This document shows, piece by piece, positions 1-6,689 of a DNA stretch of 40,386 nucleotides (positions are counted from its first letter, which is position 1; each line of letters begins with the position of its first letter). Source of the DNA: a virus. The stretch lies in IMG/VR virus record IMGVR_UViG_3300021376_000133, positions 1 through 40,386 of that record; one strand, written 5' to 3'. The position numbers and the translations under genes were made by a program. The notes under the pieces are model-generated. The model saw only the letters and a program-made list of their open reading frames with translations, was not told where the DNA came from and searched no databases.

Positions 1-1
1 C

Positions 2-610
2 GGTAAAGAAATGAATGGTACAAATGATTTGGGTAAAGAGATAAATGTAATGATGGAACAACTTGATAAATTTAGTGGTTTTGATAATGTTGTCATTGTT
101 AGATCAAATCACGATGATTTTGTTGACAGATGGTTGAAAAATGAAGATTGGAAAAAACAACCTACATTTAAAAACGCACCATTATATATGGATTTAAGTT
201 CCAGACTTTTAAAACAATACGGTAAAAATCCTAGTGATGTTAAAGGGGTTATACCTGACATCATTAACGAAAGATTCCCTAAATACATTACATTAGGTAG
301 AAACGATTCTTATAAGGTTAAGAATTGGGAGTTAGGTCAACATGGCGATGTAGGTTCAAATGGTAGTAGAGGATCTTTACCTCAGTTTCGTAAATTGAAT
401 ACTAAAATTGTTGTGGGACATTATCATTCACCAGGACGTAAAGATGGGGCATTGGCAGTAGGTACCAGTACTAAATTAAGGGTTGGTTACAATAACGGAC
501 CTAGTGGGTGGTTACAGTCACATGTTATCATTCACAATGATGGTAGGGCACAACATATCATCTTTAGTAGAGATAAAAATAAAGAGATTGGTTTTACTAC
601 TTTAAAATGA
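2..610 (+). CDS. Calcineurin-like metallophosphoesterase, 5' end outside window
   Basis: The reading frame is open from base 2 and the first ATG at 11 is probably internal, so the gene is cut by the window edge. The visible part holds the distal metal-binding motifs of the calcineurin-like phosphoesterase fold: SNHDD (the usual GNHD block) near the start and GHYHS (the GHxH block) about 130 residues further on, followed by a beta-rich end. The first D-x-H block must lie upstream. The substrate cannot be read; phage members of this fold act on nucleic acid ends or nucleotides. The stop overlaps the start of the RNA ligase by 4 bp, so translational coupling to an RNA-repair gene is likely. Confidence 0.7.
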   Translation, partial: GKEMNGTNDLGKEINVMMEQLDKFSGFDNVVIVRSNHDDFVDRWLKNEDWKKQPTFKNAPLYMDLSSRLLKQYGKNPSDVKGVIPDIINERFPKYITLGRNDSYKVKNWELGQHGDVGSNGSRGSLPQFRKLNTKIVVGHYHSPGRKDGALAVGTSTKLRVGYNNGPSGWLQSHVIIHNDGRAQHIIFSRDKNKEIGFTTLK

Positions 611-1662
611 ATAAAATATTAAATGAATACTTTGATAAAGGTTTATTGTATAAACAGGTACATTCTACTTTAGATTTAACTATATGGAATTATACTGAAA
701 AAGTACAATACGAATCTTTATGGGATGATATAACTCTTATGTGTAGAGGATTAGTGACAAATTCTAATGGAGATATTGTTGCCAGACCTTTTAAGAAATT
801 CTTTAATATGGAAGAAGGTAAACACACCCCAACGTCTGAATTCGATGTTTACTATAAAATGGATGGATCATTAGGTATTCTTTTCTACTATAAAGATGAA
901 TGGGTGTTCGCAACCAGAGGTTCTTTTAATTCCGATCAATCCATAAAGGGTTTTGAGATGTTAGAAAAATATAACTACGATAAATTACATAAATATTATA
1001 CTTACTTGTTTGAAATAATATACGATGATAATAGGATAGTAGTGAATTACGATTTTGAAGACATTGTATTATTAGGAATGATAAACACCAAAAGTGGGTA
1101 TGAAGTTGACCTATATAGTGATGGTGATGATATCAGATTAAAAAATTTAATACATAATATAGGATTTAGGGTAGTGAAAAAATATGATGGTATAATTGAT
1201 TATACTACTCTGAAAAATATAATAAAAGATGATGAAGAAGGTTATGTAGTTAAATTTTCTAATGGTGACAGAATGAAGATTAAGGGTGAGGAGTATCTTA
1301 GATTACATAAGATAATGACAAACATATCAACAACTACTGTATGGGAAATTTTGTCTACTGGTGGAAAGATAGAAGACTTACTTAAAGATGTACCTGATGA
1401 ATTTTATAATAAAATTAAATTATACTCTAGTGAATTAGGATATCAATGGTACCAATATTATAATCAATTAGGTAAAACTTATGATTATTTTAGATATGGT
1501 AAATATGGGGATAAGGATCCTGAACCCACTAAAAAAGAATTTGCGGAATTCATAAAAGATAAACAACCTATCGCAAAGGCGATTATGTTTGCGATGTGGG
1601 ATGGTAAAGATTATGATAAAATTATATGGAGTGCATTAAAACCAAAATTTAGAAAATTATGA
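607..1662 (+). CDS. rnlA: T4 RNA ligase 1 (Rnl1)-like RNA ligase
   Basis: ATP-dependent RNA ligase that would seal 5'-phosphate/3'-OH RNA ends, as T4 Rnl1 does when it repairs cleaved tRNA. The nucleotidyltransferase motifs appear in order: motif I KMDGS with the AMP-accepting lysine at K84, motif III FEII at about 135-138, motif IV EGYVVKF at 211-217 and motif V MKIKG at 223-227. The CRGL segment upstream of motif I is also typical. The length of 351 aa is close to T4 Rnl1 (374 aa), so a C-terminal helical domain is present. It overlaps both neighbours by 4 bp. A P-loop kinase (3491) and a HAD domain of the RNA-repair type (17158-18975) complete a possible repair set. Confidence 0.88.
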   Translation: MNKILNEYFDKGLLYKQVHSTLDLTIWNYTEKVQYESLWDDITLMCRGLVTNSNGDIVARPFKKFFNMEEGKHTPTSEFDVYYKMDGSLGILFYYKDEWVFATRGSFNSDQSIKGFEMLEKYNYDKLHKYYTYLFEIIYDDNRIVVNYDFEDIVLLGMINTKSGYEVDLYSDGDDIRLKNLIHNIGFRVVKKYDGIIDYTTLKNIIKDDEEGYVVKFSNGDRMKIKGEEYLRLHKIMTNISTTTVWEILSTGGKIEDLLKDVPDEFYNKIKLYSSELGYQWYQYYNQLGKTYDYFRYGKYGDKDPEPTKKEFAEFIKDKQPIAKAIMFAMWDGKDYDKIIWSALKPKFRKL

Positions 1663-1772
1663 TAGATAATATAGAATTAATTAAACCGTTATTGAATTTT
1701 TCCGATGAAGGGGATTTTTATATGTTGTACGTATTTAAACGTAAGAAAGACCAACCAGACTTCTACCAATAA
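1659..1772 (+). pseudogene. Short ORF, probable N-terminal fragment of a longer gene
   Basis: A 37-codon ORF whose ATG overlaps the RNA ligase stop (ATGA). It begins MIDNIELIKPLLNF, continues with FYMLYVFKRKKDQP and stops abruptly one base before the stop of the convergent YD-repeat gene. The opening looks like the start of a longer phage protein, and a 4-bp overlap with a well-kept upstream gene suggests it was once a full operon member. I read it as a truncated leftover, but a functional micropeptide is not excluded. Confidence 0.45.
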
Positions 1773-1773
1773 G

Positions 1774-2274
1774 TCATCTCTCCCAACTAAAAATACTCCC
1801 ATCAGCATTTTCAGAATATACCATATTACCAACATATGTATATTTCCTCCATTTCCCATTCTCATCTTCAGAATATATCAGATTATCACTTGAATCATAT
1901 TTCATTTTCCGCCAATTTCCAGTTGAATTTTCAGAATATATTCTATTACCTCTTGAATCATATTCTTCTTTTGACCAAGTACGTTCAAATATATTTTCAG
2001 AATATATTCTATTACCTCTTGAATCATATACATTTAGATAATCAAACCCATCTTTATCTTCTTCATAATCTACCTCCTCACCAAATTTTATTGATAATAT
2101 TTTTTCATATAAATGGTAAGGTACACCTAACGAATCTAAATTAAAAAAATATGGTGGTTCAATAAACTTGACTATTTTATTGATAAACCTTTCTTCTTTA
2201 TCTACTTCTTCTTTAATCACTCTGTTAACGATACGAGATAAAGTAATTGTTTTTCTGTCTTTTTTAATTTTCAT
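1774..2274 (-). CDS. Tagged YD-repeat (RHS/MORN-like) protein
   Basis: A 166-aa protein read from ATG 2274. An in-frame ATG 57 bases upstream exists, but the internal start gives the tag shared by many genes here, ending in RIVNRVIKEEVD with VIKE as the putative protease site. After the tag comes a ~50-residue helical module containing EPPYFFNLD that resembles the one in the protein at 31015-31422. The C-terminal half has four YD-type repeats of the form YDSRGNRIYSEN..G.W, which form beta-hairpins in RHS-like proteins. It lies alone on the minus strand between two gene fragments, which suggests insertion. The motif ATATTTATA lies 18 bp upstream. Function unknown. Confidence 0.7.
   Translation of the reverse strand: MKIKKDRKTITLSRIVNRVIKEEVDKEERFINKIVKFIEPPYFFNLDSLGVPYHLYEKILSIKFGEEVDYEEDKDGFDYLNVYDSRGNRIYSENIFERTWSKEEYDSRGNRIYSENSTGNWRKMKYDSSDNLIYSEDENGKWRKYTYVGNMVYSENADGSIFSWER
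1811..2030. repeat. Four tandem imperfect repeats encoding YD units
   Basis: The plus strand shows four copies starting with TCAGAATATA at 1811, 1868, 1931 and 1997, spaced 57, 63 and 66 bp. The last two copies are identical over about 30 bp. Spacings are multiples of three, so the repeat is a coding repeat that can expand or contract in frame. Confidence 0.8.
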
Positions 2275-2291
2275 AATTTTAGTTTTTATTT

Positions 2292-2300
2292 TATAAATAT
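2292..2300 (-). promoter_or_regulatory. ATATTTATA motif, candidate phage promoter element
   Basis: Reads ATATTTATA on the minus strand, about 18 bp upstream of the YD-repeat gene start at 2274. It is one of the strand-oriented copies of a motif found before many genes in this window. Confidence 0.4.
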
Positions 2301-2312
2301 AATAATTTTTTT

Positions 2313-2510
2313 GATAATTTATTACCTTCATGTCCTAGATGTAATAAATGGAAATCCACTTATTCATTAGAAATGTTTCGAAATATTGTTGAGTCATCTA
2401 TTGATAGGTTACAAAGAGATACACCTAATTATAGATTGGCAAAAGATTATGGGTTAATAAAGGTAGAACAAAAACCTGTAATATTTTTTTTTTTGAGAGA
2501 AATAATTTGA
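2313..2510 (+). pseudogene. HNH endonuclease remnant (C-terminal part only)
   Basis: An open frame without a usable start encodes DNLLPSCPRCNKWKSTYSLE, then FRNIVESSIDRLQRDTPNYR, LAKDYGLIKV and KPVIFFF before TGA. This is the second half of a phage HNH endonuclease: DNLxPxCxRCNxxKS is the zinc and ββα-metal part, and the RLxRDxxxxRLAxxYGL tail is typical of the family. The catalytic His-Asn half upstream is missing and the frame is stopped at 2280-2282, where the YD-repeat gene begins on the other strand. The remnant is not frameshifted, so loss may be recent. Its 3' end carries the -33 box of the next gene's promoter. Confidence 0.65.
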
Positions 2511-2537
2511 TTATATAAAAAATTATACTTATATTTG
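2506..2537 (+). promoter_or_regulatory. Bacteroidota-type promoter
   Basis: TTTG at 2506-2509, a 20-bp spacer, then TATATTTG at 2530-2537 match the Bacteroidota primary sigma consensus TTTG-N19/20-TAnnTTTG. The ATG at 2542 lies at or next to the expected transcription start, so the mRNA would be nearly leaderless. Confidence 0.75.
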
Positions 2538-2541
2538 TCTT

Positions 2542-3198
2542 ATGAAATTAGTTTTAGAAAAGGGACAACGTTTATTTTTTACGAGTGATACACACTACAA
2601 TCACGCAAATATTTGTTCTGCAACTACTAAATGGGTAGGTGCGGAAAATCTAACCCGTAAATTTAATTCACTTAATCATATGAACGATACATTAGTGAAT
2701 AACATTAATGAAATTGTTGGTGAAGATGATATACTAATTCATTTAGGTGATTGGAGTTTTGGTGGGTTTGAAAAAATTGAGGAATTTCGTAATAGAATAA
2801 TCTGTAAGAACATTCATTTAACTTATGGTAATCACGATCACCATATCCGTAAAGATAAAGAAGATATACAGAAAATATTTTCATCAACACACGATTATTT
2901 GTTCTTAGATATTCGTAGACCATCGATAGTGGGTAAAAATCAAATGGATAAATATTCATTCGTATGTATGCATTATCCGATTGCGTCTTGGGACAGTATG
3001 AATGATGGTGTCATTCACTTACATGGACACGTACATTTACCACCTAATTTACGATTAGGGGATGGTAAATCATTAGATGTGGGTGTAGATGGTAATAACT
3101 TATATCCAATATCTATGGATGAAATTTTAACTATTGTTAAAAACCAACCAATCAAAAAATTGTGTTTACCAAAAGATCATCACGAAAAAAGAATATAA
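2542..3198 (+). CDS. Calcineurin-like metallophosphoesterase
   Basis: A complete 218-aa metallophosphoesterase with all metal-binding blocks: SDTHYNH near residue 15, HLGDWSFG near 67, GNHDHH near 95, the lone histidine in MHYPI and HGHVH near 160. This composition fits small phage phosphoesterases that hydrolyse phosphodiesters or nucleotides; the substrate cannot be assigned. It has its own host-type promoter, is separated from the degraded region upstream, and starts a run of small genes (3209, 3381, 3491). It is the second gene of this fold in 3 kb, but motif spacing differs from the one at the window start, so they are not close duplicates. Confidence 0.85.
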   Translation: MKLVLEKGQRLFFTSDTHYNHANICSATTKWVGAENLTRKFNSLNHMNDTLVNNINEIVGEDDILIHLGDWSFGGFEKIEEFRNRIICKNIHLTYGNHDHHIRKDKEDIQKIFSSTHDYLFLDIRRPSIVGKNQMDKYSFVCMHYPIASWDSMNDGVIHLHGHVHLPPNLRLGDGKSLDVGVDGNNLYPISMDEILTIVKNQPIKKLCLPKDHHEKRI

Positions 3199-3208
3199 AT
3201 AATAAATT

Positions 3209-3370
3209 ATGAGTGAAAAAAGTTCATCTAGTGGTTTAGGATTGGGTGTGATACTCTTCCTTATTTTTATGGTTTTAAAGTTAACTGATAATATTGATTG
3301 GAGTTGGTGGTGGGTAACTGCACCACTATGGATACCAATATTGATTTTAATATTTTTAATGGATATATAA
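3209..3370 (+). CDS. Small two-helix membrane protein
   Basis: A 53-aa ORF starting MSEKSSSSGLGLGVILFLIF. Two hydrophobic segments flank a short loop containing DWSWWWVTAPLWIP. This pattern is seen in a small phage membrane protein family often labelled transmembrane Fragile-X-F-like. It starts 11 bp after the phosphoesterase gene. Role unknown; an inner membrane location is likely. Confidence 0.6.
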   Translation: MSEKSSSSGLGLGVILFLIFMVLKLTDNIDWSWWWVTAPLWIPILILIFLMDI

Positions 3371-3380
3371 TCTTTAAAAG

Positions 3381-3464
3381 ATGAAAAATTCAAATTTAGT
3401 AACAATAATCATAATTGCTATATGGTTTACTTTTATCACTATTATAGCGATATCCGTATCTTAA
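3381..3464 (+). CDS. Single-pass membrane micropeptide
   Basis: A 27-codon ORF that encodes a six-residue polar start (MKNSNL) followed by one hydrophobic helix to the end. It fits the gap between 3370 and 3491 with normal spacing. Too short for a functional call. Confidence 0.35.
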   Translation: MKNSNLVTIIIIAIWFTFITIIAISVS

Positions 3465-3490
3465 TAAAAACTACCTAAATCAGAATAAAC

Positions 3491-3883
3491 ATGAAAGATA
3501 AAATTTTATATATAGTAAGAGGAATACCAGGTTCAGGTAAATCTACTTTCGCTAAAACATTAACTGAGAATCATGTGGAGGCAGATATGTATTTTTTAGA
3601 TGACACAAGTAATTATGTTTTTGATATCACCAAAATAAAAGATGCACATAGATGGTGTCAAACCATTGTTGAGGAGTGGATGGAATCTGAACAGGAAAAA
3701 ATTTCGGTATCTAATACATTTACTCAAACATGGGAAATGGATACATATTATGAATTGGCGAAAAAATATGGATATAAAGTTTTCAGTATTGTTGTTGAAA
3801 ATAGACACGATGGTGTAAATCAACATGAAGTACCTGAAGATAAAATCCAAATAATGAAAGATAGATTTGATATAAAATTATAA
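3491..3883 (+). CDS. P-loop kinase of the polynucleotide-kinase/AAA type
   Basis: A 130-aa P-loop protein. Walker A is GIPGSGKST at residues 11-19, preceded by a hydrophobic strand (ILYIVR). FLDDT near 35-38 supplies acidic residues expected for metal or substrate binding, and a second half with NTFTQTW and KVFSIVVEN completes a small kinase fold. Phage versions of this RGxPGSGKST family resemble the kinase half of T4 polynucleotide kinase, which phosphorylates 5'-OH RNA ends before Rnl1 ligation. The C-terminal phosphatase half of T4 PNK is absent; a HAD domain at 17158 could take that part. A nucleotide kinase role remains possible. Confidence 0.65.
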   Translation: MKDKILYIVRGIPGSGKSTFAKTLTENHVEADMYFLDDTSNYVFDITKIKDAHRWCQTIVEEWMESEQEKISVSNTFTQTWEMDTYYELAKKYGYKVFSIVVENRHDGVNQHEVPEDKIQIMKDRFDIKL

Positions 3884-3933
3884 TAGTATTGACTATTATT
3901 TTTTTTATCACTATTATTTAAAAAAATTAAAAA

Positions 3934-4356
3934 ATGGCAGTAGAAAATGGTAAGGGTGTAGTTGTCCACTACACAGGAAGATTTGAGGACGGAACAGTAT
4001 TTGACACTTCTTTAACAGAAGGTAGAGAACCTTTAAATGTTGTTTTAGGTCAGGGTTCTTTAATTACTGGTTTTGAAAAAGGTTTATTAGGTTTAAATCA
4101 AGGTGATAAAAAAACTATTGAGATTAATCCAGAGGAAGGGTATGGTGAATACTTAGATGGTTTAGTTACAGTAGTTCCTTCAGATAGAGTACCAGAAGGT
4201 GTTAAGGTTGGTGATTTTTTAGAATCTCATAGTGATAGAGGTACAATTAATGTTATTGTGACTGAAATTAATGAAGAAGGTGTTAAATTAGATGCCAATC
4301 ATCCTATGGCAGGTAAGAAACTAATCTTCGATGTTGAGGTATTAGAAGTAAAATAA
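3934..4356 (+). CDS. FKBP-type peptidyl-prolyl isomerase (SlyD-like)
   Basis: A 140-aa cytoplasmic FKBP. VVVHYTGRFEDGTVFDTS at residues 9-26 and VLGQGSLITGFEKGLLGL at 37-54 are the two signature blocks. Residues 66-120 form the inserted 'flap' of SlyD proteins (EEGYGE then GDFLESHSDRG), and AGKKLIFDVEVLEV closes the fold. The His/Cys-rich metal tail of SlyD is absent. The expected role is folding assistance during infection. A strong terminator follows directly, so this gene ends its transcription unit. Confidence 0.9.
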   Translation: MAVENGKGVVVHYTGRFEDGTVFDTSLTEGREPLNVVLGQGSLITGFEKGLLGLNQGDKKTIEINPEEGYGEYLDGLVTVVPSDRVPEGVKVGDFLESHSDRGTINVIVTEINEEGVKLDANHPMAGKKLIFDVEVLEVK

Positions 4357-4378
4357 AAAAAAATAATAGTGTTTCAGT

Positions 4379-4402
4379 GGGGGGATTTATTCCCCCTTTT
4401 TT
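4379..4402 (+). terminator. Rho-independent terminator
   Basis: GGGGGA (4380-4385), a 5-nt loop and TCCCCC (4391-4396) form a GC-rich stem followed by six T. It closes the FKBP unit. Confidence 0.85.
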
Positions 4403-4411
4403 ATATTTATA
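4403..4411 (+). promoter_or_regulatory. ATATTTATA motif, candidate phage promoter element
   Basis: ATATTTATA immediately after the FKBP terminator and 28 bp upstream of the thioredoxin start. Its place between a terminator and a new gene supports a promoter role. Confidence 0.45.
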
Positions 4412-4439
4412 ATAAATAATAATTAACAAAAACAAAACA

Positions 4440-4730
4440 ATGGAATTAGAAACTTTATTACAATCAGAAAAACCAGTTTTAATAGATTTTTGGGCAGAGT
4501 GGTGTGGTCCGTGTAGAATGATGAATCCTATTATTGAAAGTTTTAAAAAAAATAATAGTGATATTGAAGTAGTCAAAATTAATATCGATAAAGATAGGAA
4601 TATGGCGGCACAGTTTCAAATAAGAAGTATACCAACTTTAGTAATGGTTAAGGAAGGTAAACAAATCTGGAGGAATAGTGGTGTAGTAAGTGAATCCGTC
4701 TTAACAACTAAAATAAAAGAGATTTTATAA
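4440..4730 (+). CDS. trxA: Thioredoxin
   Basis: A compact 96-aa thioredoxin. DFWAEWCGPC carries the WCGPC redox site (C22, C25), IPT near P65 is the cis-proline, and the length and hydrophobic strands match a minimal single-domain thioredoxin. It would reduce protein disulfides or ribonucleotide reductase in the host cytoplasm. It has no N-terminal tag, unlike the thioredoxin-like protein at 38169. It stands alone between two terminators, so it is probably transcribed as a single gene. Confidence 0.92.
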   Translation: MELETLLQSEKPVLIDFWAEWCGPCRMMNPIIESFKKNNSDIEVVKINIDKDRNMAAQFQIRSIPTLVMVKEGKQIWRNSGVVSESVLTTKIKEIL

Positions 4731-4734
4731 TATT

Positions 4735-4760
4735 AAACCCAACATTAGTTGGGTTTTTTA
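4735..4760 (+). terminator. Rho-independent terminator
   Basis: AAACCCAAC (4735-4743), loop ATTA and GTTGGGTTT (4748-4756) give a perfect 9-bp stem running into a T tract, 5 bp after the thioredoxin stop. Confidence 0.85.
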
Positions 4761-4769
4761 TTTTTAAAG

Positions 4770-4778
4770 ATATTTATA
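4770..4778 (+). promoter_or_regulatory. ATATTTATA motif, candidate phage promoter element
   Basis: ATATTTATA follows the thioredoxin terminator and precedes the gene at 4805 by 26 bp. Confidence 0.45.
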
Positions 4779-4804
4779 ATAATAACAAACCTAATGTTTT
4801 ATTT

Positions 4805-5119
4805 ATGAGTAAAAAAATTAAACATATTATGAATATTTTTAAAGACATGTTAACAGAAAAGGGACAATATTCCCAAAGTAGAGTTTATTTGTTATGGGCA
4901 GTAATTGCACATTATATAACATTAGGGGTTTTAATGTTTAAAGGTGTCTCTAAAGATAGTGTGATAGATTTAAATAGATTTGAAATTATTATAGATGCAT
5001 TAGAATATTCTATGGTATTATTTGCTGGTTATACTTTTGGTGGTAAATTTTTAAATGTTATAAAAACTGTTACCGAATCTAGAAATAAAAAAGAAGAATC
5101 AGAAACCAATGAAAATTAG
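4805..5119 (+). CDS. Two-helix membrane protein, holin-like in size
   Basis: A 104-aa protein with a cytoplasmic-type basic start, one hydrophobic helix around residues 27-46 (VYLLWAVIAHYITLGVLMF) and a second around 64-80 (SMVLFAGYTFGGKFL), then a charged tail. Many phages carry such short membrane proteins near tail or lysis genes, but no lysin is visible nearby. DMLTEKG near residue 16 resembles the LTE element of the tags, although the start differs. It overlaps the next gene by 11 bp. Function unknown. Confidence 0.55.
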   Translation: MSKKIKHIMNIFKDMLTEKGQYSQSRVYLLWAVIAHYITLGVLMFKGVSKDSVIDLNRFEIIIDALEYSMVLFAGYTFGGKFLNVIKTVTESRNKKEESETNEN

Positions 5120-5687
5120 ATTAACTGAAAGTCAATATAAAAAATTATTTGAGGATGATAGTGAATCATTATCTATAGGTAATACTATTACCCCAAAGAT
5201 AATAAAGATTATGAGATATCTAAAAAAAGTTTATACTGACACAAATGAAACTACTGAGGATTTAAAAAAAAATTGGGGTTTAAGTGATCTAGATGCGACA
5301 ACAATAATTAATAATTATGAAAAAAGTTTTGAAAACACACCCGAAAGTGAATATGAATCTTTTTTGGGTGAACCATTAGAATTTCAGGGAACTTATATAA
5401 TTAATGTTGCATTACCTGCGATAGTTGAAGCCAGAACATTTTTTGATTATCAAATAACCATAAGGGCTGGATCGAGAGAAGAGGCATTATACAACGCCTC
5501 CCAATTAATCGATAACCCTAGTTTTAAAGTCGATATAATTGATTCAGTTTATAATTCATCAGTTGAATTAGATTGGGAACTTTATGAAGCGAAACTTGAG
5601 AGAGATATGTCAGCCGATATTTTACATGATTTTTATAATGAATGGTCACCAAAACAATTAGAACAGTATATTGATTTAAAAGAATGA
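5109..5687 (+). CDS. Tagged protein with shared helical domain
   Basis: A 192-aa protein starting MKIRLTESQYKKLFEDD, one of the recurrent tags (LTES plus LFE as possible cleavage points). Residues about 25-75 form a helical domain ending in WGLSDLDATTIINNYEKSF that resembles the N-terminal regions of the proteins at 10818, 15066, 18975 (minus) and 28843. The remainder is mixed alpha/beta with an aromatic segment FFDYQITIRAGSREEALYNA. No catalytic motif is visible. It overlaps both neighbours and starts a trio of tagged genes. Confidence 0.65.
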   Translation: MKIRLTESQYKKLFEDDSESLSIGNTITPKIIKIMRYLKKVYTDTNETTEDLKKNWGLSDLDATTIINNYEKSFENTPESEYESFLGEPLEFQGTYIINVALPAIVEARTFFDYQITIRAGSREEALYNASQLIDNPSFKVDIIDSVYNSSVELDWELYEAKLERDMSADILHDFYNEWSPKQLEQYIDLKE

Positions 5688-6037
5688 AAGTTTTAATAAC
5701 CGAAAATCAACTTATAACTGTCTATCAAAAAATAGTTGATATCGCGTTTAATGATTTAAAGGAAATTTGTGAGAATTCCACAGAGGATGATAATTGGGAT
5801 TACTCTGATGAAGATTTGGATTGTGAAACAATTTTAGATACGGTAGAAAATGTTGAGGTTGTAACTGCGTTTGATAATGAAATAGGATTAATAGTTTATA
5901 TTGACACTATTTTTGATACCGCAGATGTAGGTATGTTTTTTTATGATTTAGAAAAACAAATAAAAGAAACAACAGGTAAAGGAAATATAAAAGTTAAACT
6001 TTTAAATGTTATTAATAATAGACAAAGAAATTGGTGA
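5684..6037 (+). CDS. Tagged acidic small protein
   Basis: A 117-aa protein starting MKVLITENQL, with LITE as the putative site after only seven residues. The body is acidic (EDDNWDYSDEDLDCE), followed by a beta-rich part with hydrophobic strands. No recognisable domain. It is coupled to both neighbours by overlaps (ATGA at 5684, TGATG at 6035-6039), so the three tagged genes from 5109 to 6465 form one operon. Confidence 0.6.
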   Translation: MKVLITENQLITVYQKIVDIAFNDLKEICENSTEDDNWDYSDEDLDCETILDTVENVEVVTAFDNEIGLIVYIDTIFDTADVGMFFYDLEKQIKETTGKGNIKVKLLNVINNRQRNW

Positions 6038-6465
6038 TGAAAATAATAATTACAGAAAGTCAATATAAGAAAATACTAATTAGAGAATTTGGTGAGACAA
6101 TCAAAAATCCTAAAAGTTGGTATAAAAAAATACTTAAATGGGTTAATAATGAACCTAAAAAACTTAACTTTGAAAGTAATTCTTATGAAACTGTAGTATA
6201 TGACGATAAAGGAATATATTTGGGGTATTACGATAAGGAAGGTGGATATGGTTTAGTAGTAACCGAATATGGTATAGGTGTAGATGATTACACTAAACAA
6301 TTTGATGAAGAATTGTTAGATGAGGAAGAATCTAGTAGTGCCCCAGCAGGTGCACCCGCAACTGTTTGGCCTCTTAAAGATGTGAATAGAGGAGTTGCGA
6401 ATCCAATAGATAATTCACCTTGGGCGGTAGAACCAGCTAGAGGACCCGCAAATCAACTAACTTAA
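6037..6465 (+). CDS. Tagged small protein with proline/alanine-rich tail
   Basis: The start is ATG 6037, which overlaps the previous stop as TGATG; a TTG six bases upstream is less likely. The protein (142 aa) starts MKIIITESQYKKILIREFGE, a tag of the same type as at 5109. A central beta-rich segment with VVYDDKGIYLGYYDKEGG is followed by an acidic stretch and a low-complexity tail with APAGAPATVWPL and ending PARGPANQLT. Function unknown. Confidence 0.6.
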   Translation: MKIIITESQYKKILIREFGETIKNPKSWYKKILKWVNNEPKKLNFESNSYETVVYDDKGIYLGYYDKEGGYGLVVTEYGIGVDDYTKQFDEELLDEEESSSAPAGAPATVWPLKDVNRGVANPIDNSPWAVEPARGPANQLT

Positions 6466-6564
6466 TTAATTGCCACCGTTTGTTTGAGTACTACCTTGAT
6501 TTGTACTAGTTTCATTAACTGGTTTTGTAGCAACTGGTTTTTTCTTTTTACAACCGCAACCCAT
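6466..6564 (-). CDS. MGCGCKKKK micropeptide
   Basis: A 32-codon ORF starting MGCGCKKKKP, then a Thr/Asn/Gln-rich low-complexity tail ending TNGGN. I recall very similar MGCGC-plus-lysine peptides in other Bacteroidota phages, which argues that it is real despite its size. Two Cys and a lysine run suggest metal or nucleic acid contact, but this is only inference. The ATATTTATA motif on the minus strand lies 30 bp upstream, in line with expression. Confidence 0.6.
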   Translation of the reverse strand: MGCGCKKKKPVATKPVNETSTNQGSTQTNGGN

Positions 6565-6594
6565 TTTAGTAAGTTTTTAATAATTGTTATTATA

Positions 6595-6603
6595 TATAAA
6601 TAT
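6595..6603 (-). promoter_or_regulatory. ATATTTATA motif, candidate phage promoter element
   Basis: Minus-strand ATATTTATA about 30 bp upstream of the MGCGC micropeptide start at 6564. Confidence 0.4.
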
Positions 6604-6643
6604 CGTTAAAAAACGTATTTTGTAAATAATATACCAATAAAAA

Positions 6644-6675
6644 TTTGTTTTTTCGAAATCTATTTACTAAATTTG
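6644..6675 (+). promoter_or_regulatory. Bacteroidota-type promoter
   Basis: TTTG at 6644-6647, a 20-bp spacer and TAAATTTG at 6668-6675 match the consensus fully. It drives the peptidase gene starting at 6690. Confidence 0.8.
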
Positions 6676-6689
6676 TATAAAAATAAGAT

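Noticed and set aside
1811-2030. Possible CRISPR-like array because of four regularly spaced repeats
   Set aside because: Spacers are not unique, spacing is a multiple of three and the units encode YD repeats; no cas genes.
1836-2144. 102-codon plus-strand frame opposite the YD-repeat gene
   Set aside because: It is the antisense of the YD repeats; the minus-strand product has recognisable repeats and a tag.
2705-2959. Minus-strand frame inside the phosphoesterase
   Set aside because: Shadow of a gene with all metallophosphoesterase motifs.
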